Below the pieces are notes generated by a model. It was not told the origin of the DNA and did not search any database. It saw nothing but the letters and a program-made list of their open reading frames with translations. A stretch of DNA of 64,000 bases from Liolophura sinensis (lineage: Eukaryota; Mollusca; Polyplacophora; Chitonida; Chitonidae), in the NCBI RefSeq assembly GCF_032854445.1, contig NC_088302.1, forward strand, positions 25,061,788 to 25,125,787. The letters run 5' to 3'. This document shows, piece by piece, positions 41,301 through 46,679 of the stretch (its first letter is position 1; each line of letters opens with the position of its first letter). A program made the position numbers and the translations under genes.

Positions 41301-43151
41301 TGTATACATGATTCTTTATCAACTGTTGATTTTCTGGCTGAGGATATATATGTGTATCTCATATACTTTCAAACACAAAGTCCAATAAGTCACGCGGCCC
41401 TGACAAAATTTATGGGATTGTATTAAAAAGAATGCCTAAAAGTATAGCCCTACCCTTTGTCCATGTACTGAGGTGTTTCCATCTTGCTTTAAAGGAGAAG
41501 AAAACTTAAAACAATGACACTAAAGGCTGAAAACAGCACATTTCTTTCTATCTGGTGATGCCTGTTGCATAATTTTGTGATTTTTCCTCGCCATACAGGT
41601 AAAGCCTGAAAACAGCAAAGCTGGCATAAATCGCTGAGTCCATGGTGTCCTCCATCTTTAACACCACGTAATTTATGCTGGGGGTGTGTTGCCTCTCAGC
41701 CAGTGAGAGTCTTTAAAACTGCTGGCTTGTTCGTGTGAACTCGGAACCTACGTCCAACATTCCCGTTTCCCGATCATCAAGCGGAAAAAGAACTGTACTG
41801 TTCACTACCTCTTGGGAGTTCTAATGGAAATGTACGAACTGCACTTCGGTGGTTTCCAATGGCAATTCTCCTCCTAACACAGATCACTTCAGGACTACTT
41901 CTTAAGCTAAATGAAGTTTAGCAGATTTTGGTGCTGACTTTTATTTATAATTTATCAACTTGAGGTACATATTAGAACAGTTTTTATGGCATGCACCTAC
42001 GAGGAAGTGCAAACTCTTTTCAATGGTATTTGTTTGATATCTGAATTTTCTTCTCCTTTAAATCTGCCGTTATGCCACTATCTAACTATCTAAACGTATT
42101 AATTTACGGTGTGATAAATAGCTGATGTCTGTTGATATCAAATTTTTTTTTTATTATATGTTTTACAAAGAACAAGATGACCACCATCTTTTAACTACTC
42201 AATTCATGGGCACAATATCCAGGGGGTGTCAGAAATTACCAATCTCGGGGGTCATCCTATGTTCTCACCTTAATTTTAACCTAGATGTTAATGCTATTTG
42301 TTCCAAGGATTTCAGAATGCTTGATTAAAAGATCTTGTAATGATTTAAATTCTCCTCATCCAATTTTAACGTTCTGCATATCTCTGGTTCCAGTCTCTGT
42401 TATCTGGTCTCCTTTCACTAACGTTAATTTTTGATCAATGCATTCACACATGTTCATTTATAAAACTTTGACAAAAAAATTTGACAGAAATTGGCGTATA
42501 TTTCCGATTTTAATCGGAGAAAGCACTTACCAAGCCAAAATTTCACCGTTTTATGTGATTTTGACAGTTTTCTGATAAAAAAAAATGTAACACACATACC
42601 TTTTCTTCATGCAGTTCATCTAGCGTTGGCCTGGCTTTGAGCGCGTGAGTAGCTGTTGAGGACAAGAGATTTCTGTAGTGGTCAACATGTGGTAAAGCTT
42701 CGTGGGTGTTATGTCCGAAAGTCTTCAGGTTGTGAGTGTCGTAACCGACATATGTGTTGGTGGGACTCATCGACCGGACTGACAAGACAGGGGAGTCGGG
42801 CTCTGAGACTTTCCTGTCTCCACTCCTGCCGTTGTCCCATCTCTCCTTCCCTGAGCGGCCGCTATCTCTCCTCTCCCGGCCGATCGCATGGCGCGCCACA
42901 TGTCCTGACGATTTCTGGACATCGCGTGGTGAATCCCATCCATTCACCTGTCCTTTCTTCCGAGATTCATCCACGAATTCTACCTTAAATCGAGACTTGC
43001 CTCCTTTTTGTTCATCGTCTGCGCAACACATGTCGTCGTTTTCTTCAACATCACTGAGATTGGAGGCTGAGCCCCGAGCGTCCGCCGTTTTAGCGGACAG
43101 TTTTGGGAAGTGCGTTGCCGCAGCCTCCCCGTGTTCCGCAGTGGCCGCCAT
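2211..43151 (-). CDS. SLC12A2: Na-K-2Cl cotransporter (SLC12A2/NKCC-type), complete, 23 coding exons, 1142 aa
   Basis: Electroneutral import of Na+, K+ and 2 Cl- across the plasma membrane; the family sets cell volume and internal chloride. Exons in transcript order: 43151-42600, 37633-37496, 36841-36670, 34808-34669, 34225-34115, 33450-33339, 31694-31567, 29287-29033, 26883-26776, 26248-26125, 25410-25309, 24388-24233, 23068-22969, 22432-22321, 14246-14106, 10738-10632, 9234-9131, 8605-8363, 7290-7176, 4606-4520, 3464-3347, 2924-2857, 2346-2211. All junctions are GT/AG and phases agree. Visible motifs: TFGHNT (144-149), [13 protein letters not shown] in TM1, [12 protein letters not shown] before TM3, AMYVVGFAE in TM3, [12 protein letters not shown] after TM6, LSSALAS in TM8, KGYGKNN (TM8-9 loop), [15 protein letters not shown] in the C-terminus, and the family-typical ending YYS. 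The TM8 serine pair (558-559) indicates Na+ dependence, against KCC. Tyr321 in TM3 matches the K+-site tyrosine of NKCCs, which is His in NCC. Invertebrate NKCCs predate the vertebrate NKCC1/NKCC2 split, so the symbol means co-orthologue. Start: first ATG after an in-frame TGA at 43158-43160. Confidence 0.95.
2437..2640 (-). repeat. SINE family A copy in intron 22
   Basis: Diverged copy of the tRNA-derived SINE seen throughout the window. It contains gtactcaagaatatttcac, ggccagcataatggtgggag and gagatggacttgaactcaca. The tail end is at the low coordinate. A further diverged fragment follows at about 2705-2830. Confidence 0.75.
2857..2924 (-). CDS. SLC12A2: NKCC exon 22: C-terminal domain (aa 1076-1098)
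   Basis: Encodes [20 protein letters not shown] followed by IVM, matching the RQIRLNELLKEHS...IIVMSLP segment of NKCC1. Acceptor ccacag, donor gtaagttt, 68 nt. Confidence 0.94.
3347..3464 (-). CDS. SLC12A2: NKCC exon 21: C-terminal domain (aa 1036-1075)
   Basis: Encodes [20 protein letters not shown] and [20 protein letters not shown]. The W(K/R)xTxxEL pattern matches the NKCC end region. Acceptor ttgcag, donor gttggtta (weak), ending in phase 0. Confidence 0.92.
3637..3793. repeat. 17-bp minisatellite in intron 20
   Basis: About nine copies of gtaccgtataaaccaca, alternating with gtactgtataaaccatg. It produces a spurious minus-strand ORF. Confidence 0.85.
4243..4405 (-). repeat. SINE family A copy in intron 20, tRNA head missing
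   Basis: Begins with the TTTA-rich tail and tgattggtgttttacgc, followed by the internal block with gtgggaggaaaccgggcaga. The tRNA-like 5' part is absent. Confidence 0.8.
4520..4606 (-). CDS. SLC12A2: NKCC exon 20: C-terminal domain (aa 1007-1036)
   Basis: Encodes [20 protein letters not shown] and DVGKPPRED, matching the family's LLSKFRIDFSDI segment. Acceptor ttgcag, donor gtatgtat. Confidence 0.93.
4783..5015 (-). repeat. SINE family A copy in intron 19, near full length
   Basis: Contains the tail, the internal block and part of the head (gagctggacttgaactcaca, then accgcattggtgggag and a cctgggccattgcgcgc segment). Confidence 0.8.
5431..5780. repeat. 84-bp tandem repeat, four copies, intron 19
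   Basis: acatggattagtgcc recurs at 5441, 5526, 5610 and 5694. Units share cagatttaagtctggatttt. Small ORFs across it are repeat artefacts. Confidence 0.85.
5860..6275. repeat. About 36-39-bp degenerate tandem repeat, intron 19
   Basis: Roughly ten copies of a unit like actgcctcaatgactacatt followed by tctgtcttatcaca. It is not related to a splice site. Confidence 0.8.
6500..6965. mobile_element. Palindromic foldback or MITE-like element in intron 19
   Basis: A perfect 33-bp inverted repeat (6576-6608 against 6857-6889) encloses 248 bp. Weaker inverted similarity extends outward on both sides to about 6520 and 6945. No transposase is present. A 157-codon plus-strand ORF across it looks like chance in AT-rich DNA. 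It could be a non-autonomous DNA transposon; the ends and target duplication are not resolved. Confidence 0.55.
7176..7290 (-). CDS. SLC12A2: NKCC exon 19: C-terminal domain (aa 969-1007)
   Basis: Encodes [20 protein letters not shown] and [18 protein letters not shown]. The acceptor, aattttacag followed by ggtta, is copied about eight more times in the intron directly upstream in the transcript. The donor is gtgagtta. Confidence 0.94.
7277..7865. repeat. Tandem array of the exon 19 splice acceptor (intron 18)
   Basis: The motif taaccctgtaaaattaactg spans the true exon 19 acceptor (7290/7291) and recurs near 7361, 7405, 7452, 7498, 7571, 7646, 7719 and 7799, with spacing of about 46 or 74 bp. 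Read on the minus strand, nearly every copy is a pyrimidine-poor ttaattttacag followed by ggtta, almost identical to the functional acceptor. The copy at 7646 has one change, and the last copy has lost one base of the ggtta. Confidence 0.85.
8363..8605 (-). CDS. SLC12A2: NKCC exon 18: variable loop and WWLFDDGG core (aa 888-969)
   Basis: Encodes a variable, mostly polar stretch (about 888-940) and then [14 protein letters not shown], a hallmark of the NKCC C-terminal domain. Acceptor ttgacag, donor gtactaca, phase 1 at both ends. It is 243 nt, so skipping would keep the frame but delete a core motif. Confidence 0.95.
9131..9234 (-). CDS. SLC12A2: NKCC exon 17: C-terminal domain (aa 853-888)
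   Basis: Encodes [20 protein letters not shown] and [15 protein letters not shown]. It matches the HDAFD...GVVVIRLKEGLDIS stretch of NKCC1. Acceptor ctgcag, donor gtaaatac. Confidence 0.94.
9963..10112 (-). repeat. SINE family A copy in intron 16
   Basis: TTTA-rich tail, tgattggtgttttatgccg, then the block ending atccgcaggttgctggcaga. The head is absent. Confidence 0.8.
10632..10738 (-). CDS. SLC12A2: NKCC exon 16: C-terminal domain (aa 818-853)
   Basis: Encodes [20 protein letters not shown] and [15 protein letters not shown], matching the GLGRMKPNTLVLGFK region of NKCC1. Acceptor cttag, donor gtaagtta, ending in phase 2. Confidence 0.94.
10806..10936 (-). repeat. SINE family A fragment in intron 15, internally deleted
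   Basis: Has tgattggtgttttacg and gaatatttcatggtggaagg, so the segment between these blocks is missing. It ends at the caggttgctgccagacct block. Confidence 0.7.
11109..11525. repeat. Pair of 95-bp direct repeats in intron 15
   Basis: 11109-11203 and 11431-11525 share nearly identical sequence starting actattggttaaacccactg and ending ccttttcagggcc. A shorter near-duplicate (agcttaaccttcaat) lies between them at about 11281 and 11341. Confidence 0.75.
11755..12262. repeat. 31-bp minisatellite in intron 15
   Basis: About fifteen copies of gtcataagtaacgtacaccc followed by tctctttcaaa. Some units carry an extra agtagtcata insertion. Confidence 0.9.
12330..12470 (-). repeat. Diverged SINE family A fragment in intron 15
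   Basis: Contains ggccagcattattgtgggag and gatgagctggacttgagatc, the body and head of the family, without the tail. Confidence 0.65.
12770..13735. repeat. About 61-bp minisatellite in intron 15
   Basis: About fifteen copies of a unit with caatacatgcagtactttttg, ggtacgtccttttgacatta and acatgtatgtaaac. The first units (12814-12890) are shortened to about 25 bp. Confidence 0.9.
14106..14246 (-). CDS. SLC12A2: NKCC exon 15: C-terminal domain, last unit of the 154-bp array (aa 771-817)
   Basis: Encodes [20 protein letters not shown], then [16 protein letters not shown] and [11 protein letters not shown]. Its second half matches the NKCC stretch that leads to KMKAFY and AQYLMQ. It is the only copy of about 50 that continues into the full exon and a consensus donor (gtatgtac). 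The other 49 break off after LHKRK. It is 141 nt, phase 0 at both ends. Confidence 0.95.
14171..22201. repeat. 154-bp satellite made of half of exon 15 plus its acceptor, 49 extra copies
   Basis: Each unit, read on the minus strand, contains about 78 bp of intron ending cttgtgtacag, then about 76 bp of exon 15 coding for [16 protein letters not shown] and (S/A)N(I/T)WLHK, and then jumps back into intron sequence. The true acceptor is at 14246/14247 and the last decoy acceptor at 22171/22172. Subtracting the 378-bp SINE insertion and one extra base leaves exactly 49 x 154 bp. Intron 14 is thereby 8074 bp, of which only about 0.2 kb is unique. The 63-codon ORFs in the copies are repeat artefacts: 154 is not divisible by 3. 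Confidence 0.95.
17902..18265 (-). mobile_element. tRNA-derived SINE (family B) inserted in the satellite, with 14-bp target duplication
   Basis: Insertion of 364 bp flanked by the direct repeat tgttagatgaggag at 17888-17901 and 18266-18279. The 5' head reads from the high coordinate on the minus strand: ggcccggatagcacagttgg then tagagcgtccgcttcgg, which fits a tRNA-like A box. The 3' tail carries gtcatatgactgaaaaattg, gtttaacgtcgtactcaac in reverse, and a (CACT)n end. Its short ORF is spurious. Confidence 0.88.
22321..22432 (-). CDS. SLC12A2: NKCC exon 14: C-terminal domain (aa 733-770)
   Basis: Encodes [20 protein letters not shown] and [18 protein letters not shown], the conserved segment of the SLC12 C-terminal domain. 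The donor gtacgtac lies 119 bases from the edge of the exon-15-derived satellite that fills intron 14. Confidence 0.95.
22530..22680 (+). repeat. SINE family A copy in intron 13, plus orientation
   Basis: Reads gtgggaaggtctagcagcaa through gtataagtgaaatattcttg to the tail acaccaatcaaataaataaa. Confidence 0.8.
22681..22850 (-). repeat. SINE family A tail fragments in inverted orientation, intron 13
   Basis: A second tail (tttatttgattggtgtttta) abuts the previous copy in opposite orientation, followed by a third, diverged copy at 22731-22850. The two tails form a long inverted repeat. Confidence 0.7.
22969..23068 (-). CDS. SLC12A2: NKCC exon 13: start of cytosolic C-terminal domain (aa 700-733)
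   Basis: Encodes [20 protein letters not shown] and the following [14 protein letters not shown], matching the NKCC sequence after TM12. The acceptor is cctcag and the donor gtaaggtc. Partial tandem copies of this exon and its acceptor lie immediately upstream in the transcript. Confidence 0.95.
23069..23600. repeat. Decayed tandem copies of exon 13 and its acceptor (intron 12)
   Basis: About six copies of a roughly 90-bp unit that includes the 5' half of exon 13 and its acceptor. Copies start near 23101, 23187, 23279, 23368, 23422 and 23531. One (about 23249) keeps an intact cctcag before atgtgaactgggg; others have lost the AG. They come before the functional exon in the transcript. Confidence 0.85.
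23645..24130. repeat. About 118-bp tandem repeat in intron 12
   Basis: Four copies containing ctcactttagctgtattaaa and cttttcaatagctggcattg. A G-rich run (23619-23642) lies at its edge. Confidence 0.85.
24233..24388 (-). CDS. SLC12A2: NKCC exon 12: TM11-TM12 (aa 648-700)
   Basis: Encodes [20 protein letters not shown], then [16 protein letters not shown] and YVYVHYTKP. This covers TM11, TM12 and the entry to the cytosolic C-terminus. TM11-12 form the dimer interface in known structures of the family. Confidence 0.95.
24645..24965 (-). repeat. Diverged SINE family B copy in intron 11
   Basis: Contains tgcttggggctttatgtcgc, tcatatgacgac and a degenerate head near 24920-24960. Old copy. Confidence 0.6.
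25309..25410 (-). CDS. SLC12A2: NKCC exon 11: TM10 (aa 614-648)
   Basis: Encodes [20 protein letters not shown] and [11 protein letters not shown], a good match to NKCC TM10. The donor gttagtac is a weaker GT site than most in this gene. Confidence 0.93.
26125..26248 (-). CDS. SLC12A2: NKCC exon 10: loop and TM9 (aa 573-614)
   Basis: Encodes [20 protein letters not shown] and [20 protein letters not shown]. The KGYGKNN motif is characteristic of the family. Acceptor ttccag, donor gtgagttc, ending in phase 1. Confidence 0.95.
26325..26490 (-). repeat. Diverged SINE family A copy in intron 9
   Basis: tttatttatctgagtgatgt, then a block resembling the family body and a head remnant (agctggatttgaacat). 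Similar weak fragments sit at 25070-25135 (intron 11), 27345-27450 (intron 8) and 29325-29420 (intron 7). Confidence 0.5.
26776..26883 (-). CDS. SLC12A2: NKCC exon 9: TM8 with Na+-site serines (aa 537-572)
   Basis: Encodes [20 protein letters not shown] and [16 protein letters not shown]. The Ser558-Ser559 pair corresponds to the Na+-coordinating serines of NKCC/NCC that KCCs lack. It is 108 nt, phase 0 at both ends. Confidence 0.95.
27809..28717 (-). mobile_element. Tc1-type (DD34E) DNA transposon, internally deleted, in intron 8
   Basis: TIRs of about 28 bp: aactaccaggcaaaagaaag continuing to ttcac at 27809-27835, mirrored with one mismatch at 28691-28717. TA dinucleotides flank both ends (27807-27808, 28718-28719), as expected for this superfamily. 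At 909 bp it is shorter than the usual 1.3 kb or more because the middle of the transposase is gone. Confidence 0.9.
28077..28442 (-). pseudogene. Transposase remnant with an internal deletion
   Basis: The open frame joins a typical Tc1 N-terminal start ([15 protein letters not shown]) directly to the C-terminal catalytic part ([10 protein letters not shown] ... [13 protein letters not shown]). The D of QHDNA and the E of PIEHLW are separated by 34 residues, so it is DD34E. The DNA-binding domains and the first catalytic Asp are missing, so it cannot be an active transposase. The frame is otherwise open, which suggests a fairly recent event. Confidence 0.88.
29033..29287 (-). CDS. SLC12A2: NKCC exon 8: TM7 and glycosylated extracellular loop (aa 452-536)
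   Basis: Begins [18 protein letters not shown] (family hallmark and TM7). It continues into the large extracellular loop, with sequons at Asn498, Asn503, Asn518 and Asn533 and cysteines at 517 and 525. N-glycosylation of the loop between TM7 and TM8 is the family rule. It is 255 nt, phase 0 at both ends. Confidence 0.94.
29622..30005 (-). mobile_element. SINE family B copy in intron 7
   Basis: Same layout as the copy at 17902: gtgagtgcgtgcttagggtt tail region, tttttcagtcatatgaaaat, caggacggatttccaccact, then a tRNA-like head (accgcatccaaagcgg) at the high coordinate. It differs by a short internal duplication near 29815-29845. Confidence 0.75.
30510..30690 (-). repeat. SINE family A copy in intron 7
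   Basis: ttgattggtgttttatgccg tail end, gtactcaagaatatttcact, and the body to about 30690. Confidence 0.78.
30985..31545. repeat. 26-bp minisatellite starting about 20 bp after the exon 7 donor
   Basis: About 21 copies of attctcattccgacattcgg followed by aaatcc, with c/t and a/g variants. Confidence 0.92.
31567..31694 (-). CDS. SLC12A2: NKCC exon 7: TM6 (aa 409-451)
   Basis: Encodes [20 protein letters not shown] and [14 protein letters not shown], the broken TM6 helix that helps form the K+ and chloride sites. The donor is gtaagc. A 26-bp tandem array begins about 20 bases into the following intron. Confidence 0.95.
32195..32340 (-). repeat. SINE family A copy in intron 6
   Basis: High-identity copy: tttgattggtgttttacgcc, cttatacgacggcggccagc, and caggttgctgaaagacct. 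No tRNA head. Confidence 0.82.
32825..33240 (-). repeat. Two further SINE family A copies in intron 6
   Basis: One truncated copy at about 32828-32925 and one longer diverged copy at 33008-33240, which keeps body and head blocks (gagctggtcttgaactcaca, cctgggtcactgc). A tail fragment also lies at 32680-32720. Confidence 0.65.
33339..33450 (-). CDS. SLC12A2: NKCC exon 6: TM5 and following loop (aa 372-409)
   Basis: Encodes [20 protein letters not shown] (TM5) and the loop [17 protein letters not shown]. It starts in phase 0 after a pyrimidine-rich tttag acceptor and ends in phase 1. Confidence 0.93.
33580..33720 (-). repeat. SINE family A copy in intron 5
   Basis: gattggtgttttacgccgta, gccagcattatggtgggagg, then accatctgcaggatgctggc. 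Confidence 0.78.
34115..34225 (-). CDS. SLC12A2: NKCC exon 5: TM4 region (aa 335-371)
   Basis: Encodes [18 protein letters not shown] and GMEWEAR, a close match to the NKCC TM3-TM4 region. It is 111 nt, phase 0 at both ends, with a consensus gtaagtc donor. Confidence 0.94.
34669..34808 (-). CDS. SLC12A2: NKCC exon 4: TM3 with the K+-site tyrosine (aa 288-334)
   Basis: Reads [20 protein letters not shown] and then TM3 with [16 protein letters not shown]. Tyr321 sits where NKCC1 has its K+-coordinating tyrosine. Acceptor ttgacag, donor gtatagtg, ending in phase 0. Confidence 0.95.
34809..36669 (-). other. Intron 3 of the NKCC gene
   Basis: 1861 bp. Outside the full-length SINE and a SINE head fragment, nothing recognisable is seen. 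A 98-codon plus-strand ORF at 34917-35213 has no family resemblance. Confidence 0.6.
35634..35900 (-). mobile_element. Full-length SINE family A copy in intron 3
   Basis: 267 bp with a tRNA-like head at the high coordinate. On the minus strand it reads ggggcctcggtggctcagtt ggttagcgcgc, fitting an A box, and tgagttcaagtccagctcat, fitting a B box. It is flanked by tgctttatccaa (35622-35633) and tgcttaatccaa (35901-35912), a target duplication with one mismatch. A head-only fragment lies at 36090-36170. Confidence 0.88.
36670..36841 (-). CDS. SLC12A2: NKCC exon 3: TM1-TM2 (aa 231-287)
   Basis: Encodes TM1 ([19 protein letters not shown]) and TM2. TM1 is broken in the middle in this LeuT-like fold and lines the ion sites. 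Acceptor tttcag, donor gtaagcat, phase 1 at the end. Confidence 0.94.
37496..37633 (-). CDS. SLC12A2: NKCC exon 2: linker into TM1 (aa 185-230)
   Basis: Encodes the variable linker and then [11 protein letters not shown], the conserved segment just before TM1. Acceptor ctgcag and donor gtattacc. It is 138 nt with phase 0 at both ends, so skipping it would keep the frame. This makes it a candidate cassette exon, although KFGWIKGVL is invariant in the family. Confidence 0.9.
37916..38145 (-). repeat. SINE family A copy in intron 1
   Basis: tttgattggtgttttacgcc through gagctggacttgaactcaca and cctgggtcatta. Most of the head is present, but the A box is degraded. Confidence 0.78.
40053..40240. 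repeat. 21-bp minisatellite in intron 1
   Basis: About nine copies of gggatatgatggtgacaaaat. The 21-bp period keeps several frames open on both strands (MGYDGDK repeats on plus, SHFVTII on minus). There is no other coding sign. Confidence 0.92.
40335..40502 (+). repeat. SINE family A copy in intron 1, plus orientation
   Basis: gtgggaaggtccttcagtga through accaccataattctggccgc to a TAAA tail. Confidence 0.75.
42600..43151 (-). CDS. SLC12A2: NKCC exon 1: start codon and regulatory N-terminus (aa 1-184)
   Basis: Encodes the cytosolic N-terminus. It begins MAATAEHGE; the ATG has A at -3 and G at +4 and is preceded by an in-frame TGA nine bases upstream. RFKV at residues 54-57 fits the RFxV docking motif of SPAK/OSR1 kinases and overlaps KVEFVD (56-61), which fits the RVxF docking motif of protein phosphatase 1. 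Thr144 and Thr149 in [17 protein letters not shown] align with the activating phospho-threonines of vertebrate NKCC1. A basic, low-complexity stretch (about 80-115) carries [20 protein letters not shown]. The donor is gtatgtgtg and the exon ends in phase 0. Confidence 0.93.
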
Positions 43152-43200
43152 CTTTTTTCAAGTTTACCGCTGCCCGGATAAGGTCATGTGTGACGTCATG
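43149..43200 (-). promoter_or_regulatory. Core upstream region of the NKCC gene: CRE and YY1-like start
   Basis: A perfect palindromic CRE (TGACGTCA) lies at 43191-43198, 40 bases upstream of the ATG. The start codon sits in AAGATGGCGGC, which fits the YY1 consensus that often overlaps starts in animal promoters with short 5' UTRs. No clear TATA box is seen. The transcription start is inferred to lie in these 40-100 bases. Confidence 0.5.
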
Positions 43201-46200
43201 GGATGCAGGCTTTATCAAATGATAAAAACAGCTATACATAGTGGTTACGCCTACAGCATTTGTAACGACTTGTAAACATGTGTAAAAATAAGAAGTCAAG
43301 TGAAATGCCCATAAAACTGTCTGTATTATTTCGATACAACCATTTTGACATACAGTATATCACTTAAAAGCTGTCATTTTTTTTCTCTCTCTCTCGGTAT
43401 AGTCTACTTTCATAATTAGATTAAACCAGCTTGAATATATACATTATCGAGGCCCTGCAAGCGTTGTCATTCAGGGCTAGGCCTACATGTATTTGATAAT
43501 CAAAGCTACACATCTTGCGAATAGGCATACATGTAGTACATTTACATGAATATAGAATAAAGACATCTACCCTATATACTGTAATGAGTGTGTTTCTGAT
43601 CAGTCTATTTCAAGATCGGTAAGCAAATGGCCTACAAACAGTAACCATTCATAGTAACCATTCAACCTTCGGCTTACATAGGCTGAATTTTATTATGCCG
43701 GCTTCAGAATGCACTGGTTGTAGGCCTATCTTGATTTACACAGATCCGTAGTTGTGGGTTCCTTAATTGTGTGTGTGTTAGTGGACCTTGTGACTAATAT
43801 AACAAATGCTATACTATCAGTCCCAGCTAGGCCTAAATTTGTGTATGGTTTAACACTTTTGTGATAAAACCAGCTACAAAAACTAAATAAAACTGTTCCA
43901 ATTTGGCACATATTTTCTAGACACATTTTTAAAAAATAATTCTTATCATTTTTTTTAATTCATTATTATTATTATTATTATTTTGTTTTGGGTAGCATAA
44001 GTAGTTGGGGATATGCCCGGCTAAGATATAGGGTGATATTATCTTCTACAAATAGGGCCTACAAACACATGATCGCCGTTGTATGAAGTGAAGTAGACCT
44101 ACATGTATTAAAGCTCAACGCCATCAGGCCTCTCAATCCTTACGTACGTGTACATTGTTGTTATAGCGCTGCTTGATGGGCTAAATAAAATATTAATATA
44201 ACAATATATTTATACGTACTGTATAGAAGATGATCAATAACCGAAATATACGGCATGTTGATTATTTGCACTAGATATATAGAGTATAAGCATCACATGG
44301 GCTATGTATGCATGCATGTGGTATATAACGACGTGGTTGGTTTTAACGAAGTATGTATAACATATGGAATAAACCTTGTTTAAATATGGATGCGGGGTTG
44401 TGTAAGAAGTAATTGTAAATGTCACGTGGGTTTAGGCTGTTATCCAATGTTTCTACCAATTACGGGAAGGCGTACATGTATGTACACGTAAGACTATCTA
44501 CACTGTATAACGTTACGCCACAGCCTGCATGAGCTCATCGCGTGAAAACATACTTGTATAGACACTGATTATGTATAGGGGCCTACCCATTCCAATAATC
44601 ATTGGTTTGACCGCAAAAATAAAAATTTAACAAAAAATCGATCTAGGCTAAGGCCTACTAAGCATATAGTTCTTTTTGGCAGGTAAAGTTTGTCCATGCT
44701 TTCAAAGGCTTAAATCACACTTTAATCACGATTCAATATACTTTCTGGAAAGTGATCAGGGTGTAGAGGTACCTCCTATATATGCATGTGTAGGTTCACG
44801 TGAAATATACGTCCAGTATTAAATCGTAATACCTGTTCGTGTAAATTAAGTGCATGTCATTAAATCGGGACTACACACAAGCATTGAAGACTTTAACTCT
44901 GCCCTGTGGCTTATAGATATTTTTCCTAGTGGTATAATAGGCAGGATGGACAGTGTCGTCGTGCTGCGTGCCCCTCCATCTGTCCGTCCGTCCGACACGA
45001 AGTGCCCGTGATAGATTTAACAAACCCCATACTGCATGCCATTTTAACTTCAAATTTGATATATATGTTGAGACGAGGATGAAGTACATACCTACAATGT
45101 ATTTAATCAAATTCCTGGTTTCCAAGGCAAACGACTCGAAAATTTGGATAACGACTGGAAGTTCAAATTTGTTATACATGTTCAGTTACAGGTAAACTAG
45201 ATTCCTGTTAAAACTTTAAAACTTAGGTGATTGCGATTAAATTTCTGGGTTGTATGATACTTCGACCTTTCAATGTGTTTTTAAGGTTTATAAACCCATT
45301 TGGAAACCATATTTTTTTATCCCCACAAGTTAATTAGATCTGAACCAAGCTCTCAGTTTAAACATTGACTCAAAGATATACGGAAGTCAGATGTAGTGTG
45401 TCAGTATCATCCAAATACAAAGCAAAACTCAATCACGATAAAAGTCTATGTCACACTTATACATTGTAATGCACATACGTTGGGCAAATTGGGCCTAAAC
45501 CTACGCCATATACATATGCACATGTCAAAACAGTTCCCAAGTGGAAATACATGTAATGTACATTCCACTTTCCTTATGCAAATGGACTCGCCCACGGATG
45601 AATAATGGGGCTATACTCATATCCTTGGCAGCCATCGCGTGAAATAATCTTGAATCCCAGTTGAGATGTATTTGACATATAAACACCAATCGAAATCATA
45701 ACATTGGTAATTCTTAGTCATCAGTCATCTTAATTGGTCTCCGTGTTTCCAGTATTTTGCATCAAACATTAGTGGCTGCACTAAATAAGTAGAATAAAAA
45801 ATTACGTTAATGTGTTTGGATCTCTAATATTTGTTATTACCTGCAGATAGGTACACAGGCAGACCACATTAATCACAATCACTATTGAGTGCAATTAAAA
45901 TGAAACCTAAAACATGTAATACGATGGACTTTCGAACGGAAATCTCGATACAACAGATATGGTAACATGGCGCGAAACTCAAAAATGTGCAAAAACGACC
46001 TCCTCTATCTGACAGAGGTAAATTTGAAGGGCAATATAGGTGGGTACACACGGGCACACACGCGCACCCAAGCGATCAATCACTCGGTAAGTACAGTACG
46101 GCACTAATGAAAATTAGTATATAATAGTAGAAAAAAACTCTCTCTTATATTCATATATACATAGGTTAGACAACACGCTACACAAGATGAAAACCAAAAC

Positions 46201-46679
46201 TTTAGAAATGAAATAAAATTAAAAACAAAAAATTTGGATAGAGGAAAAGAAAAAAATGTCATAAATTAACAAGAATTAAATGCTTATTTTCATTTACAAT
46301 ACAGGAAGTGAAGAAAAAAGCAACATAGGAATATCGTGAAGGCGACAAACTTATGATATGCACAATTGCATTTCTAAACAGATTTCCCACACTTCGTTAG
46401 CGCCTTGTTAAAAATATCGTAATATCTGAATCTGTGAAATTGAAGAAGGGATTTTGGTAACGACAGTTAGATATTCCGAAAAAACTGAAAAAACAAAAAA
46501 ACACATGCAGGAGTTATACTTTCAGTCGTCATTTCCCTTAAATGGATATACTTGACCTGTACGTGTATGTCATCTGTTGTACTTTGATTGCAACTATCCA
46601 TATCTCCAATATTGTGATTTAATGCTTCATGGACATGTAGTCCTAGCCCAGGGTTAAGCGGAATTAGACACAATCATGA
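43201..46679. other. Intergenic, nothing recognised
   Basis: AT-rich with an (ATT)n microsatellite near 43963-43982 and a short (TCCG)n near 44983-44995. The largest ORFs (about 100 codons at 44871-45179) show no family signature. Confidence 0.6.

Larger units (their letters stand above)
37634..42599 (-). other. Intron 1 of the NKCC gene
   Basis: 4966 bp. Apart from two SINEs and the 21-bp array listed separately, I see nothing recognisable. Stretches 38150-40050 and 40500-42599 hold only chance ORFs and A-runs (about 39245-39285). Confidence 0.7.

Noticed and set aside
42656-43275. Plus-strand ORFs of 110 and 173 codons opposite NKCC exon 1
   Set aside because: Shadow frames of a GC-richer coding exon. 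The minus frame is clearly the real one.
44871-45195. Overlapping 80-102-codon ORFs on both strands
   Set aside because: Centred on a (TCCG)n microsatellite; no conserved family pattern.
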